A stretch of 64,000 nt of DNA from Chitinophagaceae bacterium (GTDB lineage: Bacteria; Bacteroidota; Bacteroidia; Chitinophagales; Chitinophagaceae): the NCBI GenBank assembly GCA_020403455.1, contig JADBXP010000005.1, positions 124,001-188,000 of the forward strand. The letters are read 5' to 3'. Below the pieces are notes generated by a model. It did not search any database, was not told the origin of the DNA, and was given only the letters and a program-made list of their open reading frames with translations. The position numbers and the translations under genes are program-made. Below, piece after piece: positions 46,024-54,160 of the stretch (positions are counted from its first letter, which is position 1; each line of letters starts with the position of its first letter).

Positions 46024-46651
46024 AAGGGATAATCATTTTAGTTGTTTTTTTATATTCAATGTATCGCTCCTTAAATTTTCCAGTCAATTCTTTTTCTTCA
46101 ATACCAATTCGAACATAATAGGCATAACTCATGGCAATGAAAGCAATAAAGAAACCAATCCAACTATTCAAAATCAATGAAGTAGCTAATATTGCCAAAA
46201 ATGCACCGGTATAACTGGGGTGGCGAACGATTTGGTATGGACCGGCTTGAATTAGCTGATGGTCATCCTTTATTTGAACGGTAGCGGTGAAGAATTTGCC
46301 CAGGGTATTGACTGCCCAGGCACGAAAAAAAATACCGAAGAGCAACGTGATTATGCCAGCGAACGTGATCCAGTTAACTAGATTCTTATCTACATGAAAA
46401 TACGCCCAGTCAATAATGGGAGCAATCACACCCAATGCAGACATGGCAAGAATTAGAATGACTGAAAATCTGTCACTACTTTGTTTTTCATTGGTCTCTT
46501 CAACTGATACCGGAGGTTGTGTGAGCCACATGGCAATACTACCAAAGATCATCAGTAAAATTTTCCAATCCAATATTAGTTTTGGGTTGCCCAGCAGAGG
46601 AATAACAATCATCAGCAAATTGCTGACTACAGCCAAAATCATTTTTCTCAT
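46013..46651 (-). CDS. Isoprenylcysteine carboxyl methyltransferase (ICMT) family membrane enzyme
   Basis: The 212-residue protein has about five membrane helices and the ICMT/PEMT signature in order: LGKFFTATVQI, HQLIQAGPYQIVRHPSYTGAFL, and RIGIEEKELTGKFKERYIEYKKTT. In this family the RHPxY segment and the Glu pair bind S-adenosylmethionine, and eukaryotic members methylate a prenylated C-terminal Cys; bacterial substrates are mostly unknown and include small lipids and isoprenoids. The gene starts 5 bases after the GNAT/LuxI-like gene and overlaps the 7TM kinase gene, so all are one transcript. Confidence 0.85.
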   Translation of the reverse strand: MRKMILAVVSNLLMIVIPLLGNPKLILDWKILLMIFGSIAMWLTQPPVSVEETNEKQSSDRFSVILILAMSALGVIAPIIDWAYFHVDKNLVNWITFAGIITLLFGIFFRAWAVNTLGKFFTATVQIKDDHQLIQAGPYQIVRHPSYTGAFLAILATSLILNSWIGFFIAFIAMSYAYYVRIGIEEKELTGKFKERYIEYKKTTKMIIPYVW

Positions 46652-46656
46652 GTCAA

Positions 46657-47436
46657 TTATTTTTTGGCTGCTGTATTAAAAGGTTCATAAGTAATGTGAA
46701 ACTCTTTGGGATCATCAATTTGTAACTTCAGGTTATAGTGTATATTAATGTAGCTTTCTTTAAACGGTGATTTCTCTTTAGAAATATGAACAGGGTTATC
46801 ACGTAAGAAAACAATTTTTTCCTTTTCTTTGGGATGGGTGGTTGATAGATCAGCAACGTTTTCAGAATATACTGCGGTTGCTAAGAGATCGATTTTAGGG
46901 TAATAAAAAGTACCATTGTTTCCTACTGTTGTCAGGATCTGACCACCAATCCAATCCTTGAAGCGAACAGTAGTAGGTGAACAGAGTGTGAAAAATGTAT
47001 TGATACCTATTTGAGTAGCAAGCGCAACCGCAACGCGGGAAGGAAACAGACTTCCGATTCCAAATCCTGCTACTTCTTTTGAATTCCAAAGACCAGAAAG
47101 TTCGGCAGCACCAGTTTGTGCATGTTCACGCACTATTTCATAGATCCGCGGATCCATTTTTCCTGTTGCATCTTCAATTGGGAGCGGGTGAATACCATCA
47201 GCTATTTGAATACGTGCACCACCATACAATTTAGATCCATCTAGTTTTTCAACCACGATCACAAACATAGAACGGCGATACATCCAATCATTTGTATTGG
47301 AGGTAATATTTTCAATGCCATAAATTGATAATACTCTTCGATGCCCTTCTATAAACTTCAAACAAGACTCAGGATCATCGGTTGCCCGAAATACCCGAAT
47401 CCGGATCTCTTCATCAATGGGTAAAAAACTGCTCAT
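46657..47436 (-). CDS. GNAT-fold protein resembling LuxI/FeeM N-acyl synthases
   Basis: The 259-residue protein is not a standard acetyltransferase, but its order of elements recalls LuxI and FeeM enzymes: an N-terminal helix with Arg and a hydrophobic region (FIEGHRRVLSIYG, 28-40), a strand with LYGGARIQIAD at 70-80, a HPLPIED turn, Glu112 in AAELSGLW where LuxI has ELSR, a long helix (about 128-144) and GINTFFTLCSPTTVRFKDWIGGQ near 144-166. A C-terminal part of about 80 residues has no clear match. It heads the run that continues with the ICMT-like enzyme and two kinases. The acyl-synthase idea is an inference; a plain GNAT or a protein of unknown function is also possible. Confidence 0.45.
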   Translation of the reverse strand: MSSFLPIDEEIRIRVFRATDDPESCLKFIEGHRRVLSIYGIENITSNTNDWMYRRSMFVIVVEKLDGSKLYGGARIQIADGIHPLPIEDATGKMDPRIYEIVREHAQTGAAELSGLWNSKEVAGFGIGSLFPSRVAVALATQIGINTFFTLCSPTTVRFKDWIGGQILTTVGNNGTFYYPKIDLLATAVYSENVADLSTTHPKEKEKIVFLRDNPVHISKEKSPFKESYINIHYNLKLQIDDPKEFHITYEPFNTAAKK

Positions 47437-47512
47437 TACTTGCTGAATTTTAATAAATTTAAAGGAATTTACCTGATTTTTGTAAAAATTTAGTGGAGGA
47501 ACCGATGTTTTG

Positions 47513-47526
47513 GTATAATTTTATAC
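47513..47526. promoter_or_regulatory. Inverted repeat GTATAA-TT-TTATAC in the divergent promoter region
   Basis: A perfect 6-base inverted repeat with a 2-base spacer lies between the GNAT-like gene and the lone receiver gene. It could be an operator shared by both directions; TTAATTTG at 47539-47532 (minus strand) is a possible -7 box next to it. Confidence 0.35.
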
Positions 47527-47550
47527 TAACGCAAATTAATCATTAATAGT

Positions 47551-48015
47551 ATGGAAGAAAAAAATATCAATGTATTATATATTGATGACGAACCAAATAA
47601 CATTAATTCGTTCAAAGCTTCCTTCCGTAGAGTGTTCAACGTTTTCACAGCAGAATCTGCTGAGGAAGGAAGAAAAATTCTAAATACCGAGGATATACAA
47701 GTTATCCTCAGCGACCAACGCATGCCAAAAGAGACCGGTATTGAGTTTTTTCAGTCTATTCTACAGACCCACCCCGACCCCATCCGGATTTTAATCACCG
47801 GTTATACAGATATCAACGCTGTAATTGATGCCATTAACGTGGGTCAGGTTTATAAATACCTTACCAAGCCCTGGAATGAAGATGATATAAAAAATTTCAT
47901 CATCAAGGCATTTGAAGTTGTTGACCTGCGCCAAAAGAACCGTGAATTGACAGAAAGGCTAATTGATGCCAACACCAAGCTTGAATTTCTTGCCCGTCAG
48001 GGACTTCTTTCTTAA
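47551..48015 (+). CDS. Stand-alone response regulator receiver protein
   Basis: The 154-residue protein is a single receiver domain (about residues 6-125) with the acidic pair IDDE near the N-terminus, phospho-acceptor Asp55 in ILSDQRMPK, Thr in LITGYTDINA and Lys in LTKPWNED, then a short helical tail without DNA-binding or enzyme domain. It is very like the receiver part of the REC-kinase at 42662 and is transcribed away from the four-gene run. It may act as a phosphate shuttle or sink between the kinases, or through protein contacts. Confidence 0.88.
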   Translation: MEEKNINVLYIDDEPNNINSFKASFRRVFNVFTAESAEEGRKILNTEDIQVILSDQRMPKETGIEFFQSILQTHPDPIRILITGYTDINAVIDAINVGQVYKYLTKPWNEDDIKNFIIKAFEVVDLRQKNRELTERLIDANTKLEFLARQGLLS

Positions 48016-48216
48016 TCAGACCCTTATTTTATTAGTTGTGGTCCTTTAGGTACCCAGCTAATCATTTGTATGGAGTAAAATTCATACTGCTATGTTACTT
48101 TTCCTACCATTATTTGGTAAAACCGCCCCTTGGATTTCTGGAACAACCTACAATTAAATATCAATTAAACGATATAAAGCATTTAATATCAATACTTTAA
48201 TAAGTTATACAGTTAA

Positions 48217-48939
48217 TTAATAATCCTTCAGTTCCGTATCTGTCCGTGCAGGTGTATTGCGTTTTCTGAAAAACTCAAAATAAAGTCCAACCACTAGAAA
48301 ATCGCGCCCAATCTCGTCATTGATGCGGTAATCGAATTGGTGAAGGTAGCCTAACTGGACGGTAGTTGCTGGAGCGATTCTGTAATTGATATTGGCCTGC
48401 AGGCGGTTTCTTTCAAAATAGGGCTCCCTATCTGTGAAGAATAGTTCATTGCTAATGGTTGCTAAGAAGGGCTGCGATCCGCCTTCTTTTTTTCCGAAGG
48501 GATGTGAAACAGCCAACCGATAGCGAAATCTATTGCGGTAGCCATTTCTGGTCCATCTCAACTCCGTTCGGAATCTTTGTTCCACTTTGAGTTTACGAAT
48601 ATCTTGAAACAGTGTTATCTGGGGCCAGAGCCGAAATTCATCGTTGTTTTTGGGCTTAACAAAATTCCCCCCCTCCCGGTAAGTTTGATAGGTACCTGCT
48701 CCAAGACTAATATTTACATTTTGAAGCAACTTGTAATTCATTCCTCCCTTGAACTCGTAATAATGAAACTGATTATAGAAAGAAAGTGAACGCAACTGGG
48801 CTTCTCCAAAGAAACTGATCTTTGGCGTGTACGTATACTTAAAGTTCAGTACGTTCCAGGATCCGGTACCGGAAATCTGAGTTCTACCTGTATAAAAGCA
48901 GGCGATGAGAATAAACAATACAATTAGCTTTCTTATCAC
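48217..48939 (-). CDS. DUF2490 outer-membrane protein
   Basis: The 240-residue protein has a signal peptide (ending FYTGRTQ) and a chain of amphipathic strands typical of a DUF2490 barrel: SGTGSWNVLNFKY, FFGEAQLRSLSFYNQFHYYE, RFRTELRWTRNGYRNRFRYRL and VQLGYLHQFDYRIND. The function of the family is unknown. The gene is convergent with the receiver gene across 201 bases that hold no recognised element apart from a short GTATG...CATAC inverted repeat. Confidence 0.8.
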   Translation of the reverse strand: MIRKLIVLFILIACFYTGRTQISGTGSWNVLNFKYTYTPKISFFGEAQLRSLSFYNQFHYYEFKGGMNYKLLQNVNISLGAGTYQTYREGGNFVKPKNNDEFRLWPQITLFQDIRKLKVEQRFRTELRWTRNGYRNRFRYRLAVSHPFGKKEGGSQPFLATISNELFFTDREPYFERNRLQANINYRIAPATTVQLGYLHQFDYRINDEIGRDFLVVGLYFEFFRKRNTPARTDTELKDY

Positions 48940-49076
48940 AGAGGTAAATAGTGAATAGTAAAATTATTAATAATCTTACACAACAAGAGGCAGTTTTGCA
49001 AGAAAGAATGGCTTTTAACCGGTATAAAAAATATTAATATCTGAGAATTGTGTATTAGAAAGATATTACCCCTACT

Positions 49077-49670
49077 CTACCCTTTCAGGAAATCCAGGTC
49101 AGACCGTTTGTATTTGTGTGGTCCGGCTTGCTCGCGTTTCATGTTCCAGCAATGACGGGCATCATTTGGGGTTAGTCGGGGATTATCAGCTAAAAAATCC
49201 CGCATGTATTGGTTGTACTGAAACTGTGGTGCAATCTTACCGGGCGTCTGACCACTTTTTTTCTGGTGATGTATTTCAATCCATGCTTCCACTGCATCTG
49301 ACAATGTCCTGCCGGTATTGTCCTTCATCCACTGTAGGAATACTACGTTGAATGAAAAATGGGGTCCTATACATTCCTTAAAAAAATCACGTACTCGCTG
49401 GCTGTTTTTGTACCGGTCAGTGATACTGGTTTGCAAAGTGAGTGGGTCTTTATCCCAATTGAAACCTTTGCTCATCTTTCCTTTTCGAGGAATTGTAGCT
49501 GGAGGATACCCGTTTTGTAAAAAGAAAGCGATGCGCGTTGTAATATCCTGTTTACTTCCGGCCTGCGGAATGGAATGTGCTGAACAAAACCTGATAAGTT
49601 CAGCTTTTAACCAATAAAATTGTACAAACTCCTCTGCCTTGAGTTGAGTAGTTAGGATAGGCCTGGCCAT
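49077..49670 (-). CDS. SAP domain plus DUF6434 protein
   Basis: From the ATG at 49670 the 197-residue protein has a SAP-like helix pair (about 14-55: FVQFYWLKAELIRFCSAHS, GSKQDITTRI) followed by DUF6434-type segments (KGFNWDKDPLTLQTSIT, VRDFFKECIGPHFSFN, and a C-terminal RLTPNDARHCWNMKRE). SAP motifs bind DNA in other proteins, so nucleic-acid binding is a fair guess; nothing more is known. A longer frame starting at 49781 overlaps the rhodanese gene and is rejected. The gene lies 4 bases after the rhodanese gene in the same direction. Confidence 0.7.
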   Translation of the reverse strand: MARPILTTQLKAEEFVQFYWLKAELIRFCSAHSIPQAGSKQDITTRIAFFLQNGYPPATIPRKGKMSKGFNWDKDPLTLQTSITDRYKNSQRVRDFFKECIGPHFSFNVVFLQWMKDNTGRTLSDAVEAWIEIHHQKKSGQTPGKIAPQFQYNQYMRDFLADNPRLTPNDARHCWNMKREQAGPHKYKRSDLDFLKG

Positions 49671-49674
49671 GGAA

Positions 49675-49986
49675 TTAAATTTTTTGCTGGAGGGAAGTCC
49701 AACCACCTCCATTGTGTACATCCGGGAAGCCATTGGCAGCGAGTAAACTTTTGGCAGACCCGCTGCGCATACCGCTTGCACAGCAGGTTATGACGGGTTT
49801 GGATTTATCCAACTGCTGAAGTTTACCCGGTAGTTCATTCAGGGGAATATTAATAGACCCGGGGATATGTCCGCTTTGGTATTCACCGGGAGTGCGAACA
49901 TCAATTATTTTGGCGCCATCGCGCACCAGTTGGCCGAAATCTGTAGATGGGCCACCACCGAATAAATTTTTTAAAAAATCTAACAT
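49675..49986 (-). CDS. Single-domain rhodanese
   Basis: The 103-residue protein is a complete rhodanese domain with IIDVRTPGEYQSGHIPGS and the active loop CCASGMRS (Cys69, Arg74). Such proteins carry persulfide sulfur on the active Cys. It lacks a signal and is presumably cytoplasmic. It sits in a three-gene run with the DUF6132 gene before it (22 bases) and the SAP protein after it. DUF6132 and rhodanese genes are often neighbours in Bacteroidota, which suggests a joint sulfur-handling role. Confidence 0.9.
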   Translation of the reverse strand: MLDFLKNLFGGGPSTDFGQLVRDGAKIIDVRTPGEYQSGHIPGSINIPLNELPGKLQQLDKSKPVITCCASGMRSGSAKSLLAANGFPDVHNGGGWTSLQQKI

Positions 49987-50008
49987 AGCTGTACGTTGAA
50001 TGAAATGA

Positions 50009-50203
50009 TTATTTTTTTTCAGGCAAGAAAGAACGGAATAAGAAGAAACCCATCAAGCCTCCATAAAGAGTGCTGTTCAGTGGTCGAGATGTGATCATGC
50101 AGGTTCCGGATGCACAACCGATATAATGATAATAAAGATAGCCTGCCAAAGCTCCCGTAGCGATGCCTGCCAGAGTAATGATAGTTGGTTTTGTCATTTG
50201 CAT
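50009..50203 (-). CDS. DUF6132 small membrane protein
   Basis: The 64-residue protein has one or two short hydrophobic helices and the conserved core YYHYIGCASGTCMITSRPL with two Cys residues, followed by a second glycine-rich helix. This is the DUF6132 pattern, related to half-units of small YeeE-like or rhodanese-associated membrane proteins. The start may be the ATG at 50203 or at 50197. The neighbouring rhodanese gene suggests it handles sulfane sulfur at the membrane, which remains inference. Confidence 0.75.
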   Translation of the reverse strand: MQMTKPTIITLAGIATGALAGYLYYHYIGCASGTCMITSRPLNSTLYGGLMGFFLFRSFLPEKK

Positions 50204-50363
50204 CTCGCAAAGTTAGCGACCCCCGCCCCCATTGTGTGTAACATTCGTCACAAAGGAGAACATCTTGAAAAATACCGGGAAAAAGCCCGGATGGAGCAAA
50301 GAAGATTCTACATACACTAGATAACCCCTCAGTAGATACGGGTATTTTATTTAAATGTAAAAA

Positions 50364-52382
50364 TTACCGACAATATTTGGCAATTTCCTGATAAGCAATT
50401 GCTTTACCCAATTCACCTGCTTTTGATAAATCTTTACATCCTTCTGCTTGTTTTCCTAATTTAATCTTTGACAAACCCATTAGGTAATGAGGTAGACCGG
50501 GATCGGAATTTCTTGTTCCCGTTGAGGCGGCCAGTTCAACCGACTTTTCCATGTGTCGGATACATGACTTATATTCCTCTTTGGTATAATACCATTCCCC
50601 CAATGAGCCCCAGATATAGCTCTCTTTGGGTTCCATAATCAGTGCCTTGTCTAAATATTTTTTAGACTCATCCATTTGACCCAACTGAAGAAGTCCATAA
50701 CCCTTGTTGTTGTATACTGTACCCATTTTGTATATGTTGGGCTTGGCCGTTTTTTCTCTTTTTATTATCTCATCATAATCAGCAATTGAACCCCATCGGT
50801 CGTTAATAGTGGATTTAACAAAAGCTCGCATGAAATAGGCGTCGGTATTGTCTTTGTTAATTGCAATGGCTCTGGAAAAATCTGCAATGGCCTCGGTATT
50901 CTTTCCTAATTTATCATTGGCCAAGCCCCTGTATAAATGTGCACTTTCCATATCGGGTTGCATCTGTGCGGCCCTGTTAAAATCTTCCAGTGCTTTTTCA
51001 AAATTCTTGATACCGTAATAATAAATATATCCCCTGAAAAAATACGAACCGGCATATTCGGGTGATGCTTCTATGCATAGATTCATTTTACCCAAAGCAC
51101 CTCTCATATCTTGTTTTTTCCATAATTCCTCTGCTTCTTGATAAAACTGGGCTGCACGCTGGGTAGCGGAAGACACTCCTCCGGTTTTTGGTTGTTCAGG
51201 TGCCATGCCACTGCCAGGTTCATCTGCGTCATTGACAACAATGAGATAAACGAATGGGGAGGCTGCTCTTACTTGTTCTGTCAATGACTTACCTTGTTGC
51301 TGGTTGATGTTGGGCAATACAATTGGTTGCGGCAATAATTCCATCAAGCTTTTGAGGTAACCAGCTTTGATTGCATAGGAGGCATTTTCCGCCTTTGAGT
51401 GTCGAGCATTAACAATACCAATTACTGCCCCGTTTTTATCAAATAAAGGACCACCCGAGTTACCCGGCTGAATGGGTGCGGAGACCTGATAGGTAGAAAT
51501 ATCCCCCTTGAATCCTGTACGGGAACTGATGATGCCATTGGTCAGCTTTACCTCTTCGCCCATGGAGCTTGTCATAGGATATCCTAATACAAAAACATTC
51601 TCTCCTACCTCGGCAGTACCTTGTCGCCAGGCAAAAGGGATAGCCCCCAAACCAGAAAATGAAGGGTCTTTAATTCGTAGGATGGCCAGATCATTTTTTT
51701 CATCAGAAACCATCAGTTCTGCCTTCATTTTTTTACTAAAATTTCCTCCTACACCTTTTACCTCAATGGTTTGGGCATCTTCAATCACATGATGATTGGT
51801 GACGATATAGCCGGCAGGATGTAAGGCAAAACCGGTTCCTGTTGAGACAGAAGGACCACCATTCCTTGCAGCACCACCACCTCCGTCATTGCCTTTGGGG
51901 AAAAGTCGAATGAGCATGATCTTAGCCCCATCCTGACGTGTGAACGATAGGAGCACTGAGGATTCCAACATTCCAATACAGGTTTGAACCTGAATATCTA
52001 TCTGATTGTAATAGTCCCGGGCAGCGGTGTAATAATCTATATTATATATACCGTTTACGGCTGTTTTACCGATAAATCCCTTTACATAAGAAGTTTGCCA
52101 AAATGGACTGGCGGTATTGTGTGATAAGACAATGATGCGAAATTGATCCGGAACACGACGACCATCCCGTACGTCTTTCTCAATGGCATATTTAAATCCA
52201 TCGTTGCTTTGCCAGATCCCTTCTATGGGGTCGATTGAAGTACCTGTCAGATAGCTGCGGGCAGTTTGCTCGGTATATCCTTTTACATTGAAGTAAGTGG
52301 CAACTTTTTTCTGGGAAATGGTGGGGGTATGTACCAATAACATACCAATAATACCCACCGGAAGGAGCTTACGCAGGTTCAT
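50364..52382 (-). CDS. Secreted trypsin-like (HtrA-type) protease with TPR repeats
   Basis: The 672-residue protein has a signal sequence, an N-terminal region of about 150 residues, and a trypsin-like domain (about 175-365) with catalytic His198 (VTNHHVIEDA), Asp231 (KNDLAIL) and Ser309 (QPGNSGGPLF). No PDZ domain follows; instead residues about 410-660 form tetratricopeptide repeats (NKDNTDAYFMRAFV, AKPNIYKMGTVYNNKGYGLL). The protease probably acts in the periplasm on damaged or specific proteins, with TPRs for partner binding. The gene stands alone; a 160-base spacer separates it from the DUF6132 gene. Confidence 0.88.
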   Translation of the reverse strand: MNLRKLLPVGIIGMLLVHTPTISQKKVATYFNVKGYTEQTARSYLTGTSIDPIEGIWQSNDGFKYAIEKDVRDGRRVPDQFRIIVLSHNTASPFWQTSYVKGFIGKTAVNGIYNIDYYTAARDYYNQIDIQVQTCIGMLESSVLLSFTRQDGAKIMLIRLFPKGNDGGGGAARNGGPSVSTGTGFALHPAGYIVTNHHVIEDAQTIEVKGVGGNFSKKMKAELMVSDEKNDLAILRIKDPSFSGLGAIPFAWRQGTAEVGENVFVLGYPMTSSMGEEVKLTNGIISSRTGFKGDISTYQVSAPIQPGNSGGPLFDKNGAVIGIVNARHSKAENASYAIKAGYLKSLMELLPQPIVLPNINQQQGKSLTEQVRAASPFVYLIVVNDADEPGSGMAPEQPKTGGVSSATQRAAQFYQEAEELWKKQDMRGALGKMNLCIEASPEYAGSYFFRGYIYYYGIKNFEKALEDFNRAAQMQPDMESAHLYRGLANDKLGKNTEAIADFSRAIAINKDNTDAYFMRAFVKSTINDRWGSIADYDEIIKREKTAKPNIYKMGTVYNNKGYGLLQLGQMDESKKYLDKALIMEPKESYIWGSLGEWYYTKEEYKSCIRHMEKSVELAASTGTRNSDPGLPHYLMGLSKIKLGKQAEGCKDLSKAGELGKAIAYQEIAKYCR

Positions 52383-52539
52383 AGGATAGGATTGAATCAG
52401 ACCGTAGAAATAAAATTAAAAAAAACAGGTGAAGAGTTGAATTGGATCTGCGTTTTTAAGGTATTCATAACGTTTTGGCTGCTGCTCACCCTAGAGTGCA
52501 GCCAATGAACTTCACATGGACCTTTAAAAAAGAGTGGAG

Positions 52540-52604
52540 GAGAAAAAAAATGAAAAGGCCAGAATTAAGAGAGGTGCATACTCACACCCACTCTCACTCT
52601 GGCC
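52540..52604 (-). terminator. Terminator of the tRNA-Leu transcript
   Basis: On the minus strand GGCCAGA (52604-52598) pairs with TCTGGCC (52563-52557), with GAGAG and CTCTC pairing inside, followed by TTTTCATTTTTTTT. Confidence 0.75.
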
Positions 52605-52608
52605 ATTG

Positions 52609-52694
52609 TGCCCCAGGCGGGAGTTGAACCCGCACTCGCGTTGCGGCGAACAGGATTTTAAGTCCTGCGTGTCTACCAATTCCACCACCAGGGC
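52609..52694 (-). tRNA. tRNA-Leu (anticodon TAA)
   Basis: The minus strand folds as a class II tRNA of 86 bases: acceptor GCCCTGG with CTGGGGC, D-loop GGTAGACA, anticodon loop CTTAAAA giving TAA, an extended variable arm and the T-arm GCGGGTTCAACTCCCGC. The CCA end is not encoded. It reads UUA codons. Confidence 0.95.
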
Positions 52695-52728
52695 AAAAAA
52701 AAATCCCGGCCGCTATCGCAAACGGGAT

Positions 52729-52729
<1 letters not shown>
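52695..52729 (-). terminator. Hairpin with T9 tract between tRNA-Gly and tRNA-Leu
   Basis: AATCCCG and CGGGATT pair around a 14-base loop, and nine T residues (52703-52695) run up to the first base of tRNA-Leu. The first stem base is the last base of the tRNA-Gly CCA. Confidence 0.6.
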
Positions 52730-52804
<75 letters not shown>

Positions 52805-52829
52805 TTGTTGTATAAGAACTAAGGGAGGA

Positions 52830-52860
52830 CAAAATTAAATAAAAACGTGCTTTCAAGCAA
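52830..52860 (-). promoter_or_regulatory. Promoter of tRNA-Gly (TTG, 20 bases, TAATTTTG)
   Basis: On the minus strand TTG at 52860-52858 is followed after 20 bases by TAATTTTG at 52837-52830, an exact TAnnTTTG box. The start would fall about 20 bases before the tRNA. Confidence 0.65.
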
Positions 52861-52872
52861 AATTTTCATTTA

Positions 52873-53076
52873 CTATTTGTACTCCGGTGTGTACTGTGAA
52901 CTCTTTTGTACTTCTACATCCGGTTTACCCTTGTAACGGTGGTTGTACAGTTTATAGCAGCCCCCCAGCACAAAGGCCAGGATGCAGAAAACCTGCACAT
53001 AAAATAAAAAGCGCGATGAAGTTACCCAGTTGGCGCGGATATCTTTTTCTACTGTTTCGGTTGTTTCCTGTGACAT
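52873..53076 (-). CDS. Small single-pass membrane protein
   Basis: The start is placed at the ATG at 53076, giving 67 residues (MSQETTETVEKDIRANW...) with a soluble N-terminal tail, one membrane helix (about 23-42, FLFYVQVFCILAFVLGGCY) and a basic C-terminal tail. An upstream ATG at 53115 would add unlikely residues. It follows the glycosyltransferase gene by 46 bases in the same direction. No family is recognised. Confidence 0.55.
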   Translation of the reverse strand: MSQETTETVEKDIRANWVTSSRFLFYVQVFCILAFVLGGCYKLYNHRYKGKPDVEVQKSSQYTPEYK

Positions 53077-53122
53077 ATTTTTTATTTCGGTGCAAAAATA
53101 AGTGATACACAACAAATTTATA

Positions 53123-54148
53123 CTACCTGTTGCTGATTATTTCTGTAAAGCTTTTCAACCCTTTAACATAAAAATCCCAAATTAGAACGCTCTTATGAAC
53201 GCCCCGTAAAGAATGCAAGGGTTTTTTGCCCTCTATGTGACGTGATTTTCCGTTCATCCACCACCCAATTACCGCAAAATGAGCCCTGGCTATCCCCATA
53301 AATTCTTGCACTCGTCCCTGGAACAAAGCGCGCCATGCAGCGATAACATCAAGTATCCATCGTGCTGGTATTACCCAGATTTTTTCTGCCGTCGGCAGGT
53401 TCCGGCTCAACATGATCAGGTTATTTCTGAAATTCAACATTACTTTTCTTCCCCCAACGGGTAGGGTTCCTCCACCCACATGATACACTTCTGAAGAACC
53501 ACAAGCCACTATCCGATATCCCAGCAACTGGAGTCGCCAGCATAAGTCAATCTCTTCCTGGTGTGCAAAAAAGTCAGCATCAAAACCTTTGGCTTTTTCA
53601 AAGGCATCCCTCCGGACGCAGAAACATGCTCCGGAAGCCCAAAATATTTCTACGGTATCGTTGTATTGTCCGATATCGGCTTCGATGTGATCAAAAACTC
53701 TTCCTCTTGCAAAGGGATATCCTAAAATGTCTATCCATCCGCCGGCTGCGCCGGCGTATTCAAACAAAGATCGGTTGTGATAAGCACGTATCCGTGGCTG
53801 TGCAGCGCCAATTAAAGGATCAGACTCCATGCAAGCTACCAGAGGTAATAACCATCCGGGCTCCACATATACATCGGTGTTGAGTAAAACAAAATAATCG
53901 GCCTGAACATCTTTCAAAGCAAGGTTATAGCCCCCTGCATACCCGGTATTCTTCTTGAGTTGGATGGTACGAACTCCAGGATGTTCTTTAGTTAACCATT
54001 GAATCGAGTCATCAGTGGAAGCATTGTCAGCTACAATCACTTCAAGGGCAGAATAATCAGTAGCCAGTACCCCCGGTAAAAATTGTTGCAGCCAATGCTG
54101 ACCATTGTAATTGAGCAAGACGACTGCAACCTTTGGCGTTATCAGCAT
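53123..54148 (-). CDS. Glycosyltransferase family 2
   Basis: The 341-residue protein has a GT-A fold with KVAVVLLNYNGQHWLQQFL at the nucleotide-sugar start, VIVADNASTDDS, the DxD-like LLNTDVYVEPGW, and FWASGACFCVRRDAF further on. This matches rhamnosyltransferase-like GT2 enzymes (WcaA/RfbN type) that add sugars to surface polysaccharides. It precedes the small membrane protein and follows the serine hydrolase gene by 12 bases. Donor and acceptor cannot be told from sequence. Confidence 0.88.
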   Translation of the reverse strand: MLITPKVAVVLLNYNGQHWLQQFLPGVLATDYSALEVIVADNASTDDSIQWLTKEHPGVRTIQLKKNTGYAGGYNLALKDVQADYFVLLNTDVYVEPGWLLPLVACMESDPLIGAAQPRIRAYHNRSLFEYAGAAGGWIDILGYPFARGRVFDHIEADIGQYNDTVEIFWASGACFCVRRDAFEKAKGFDADFFAHQEEIDLCWRLQLLGYRIVACGSSEVYHVGGGTLPVGGRKVMLNFRNNLIMLSRNLPTAEKIWVIPARWILDVIAAWRALFQGRVQEFMGIARAHFAVIGWWMNGKSRHIEGKKPLHSLRGVHKSVLIWDFYVKGLKSFTEIISNR

Positions 54149-54160
54149 GGACGAGAAATT

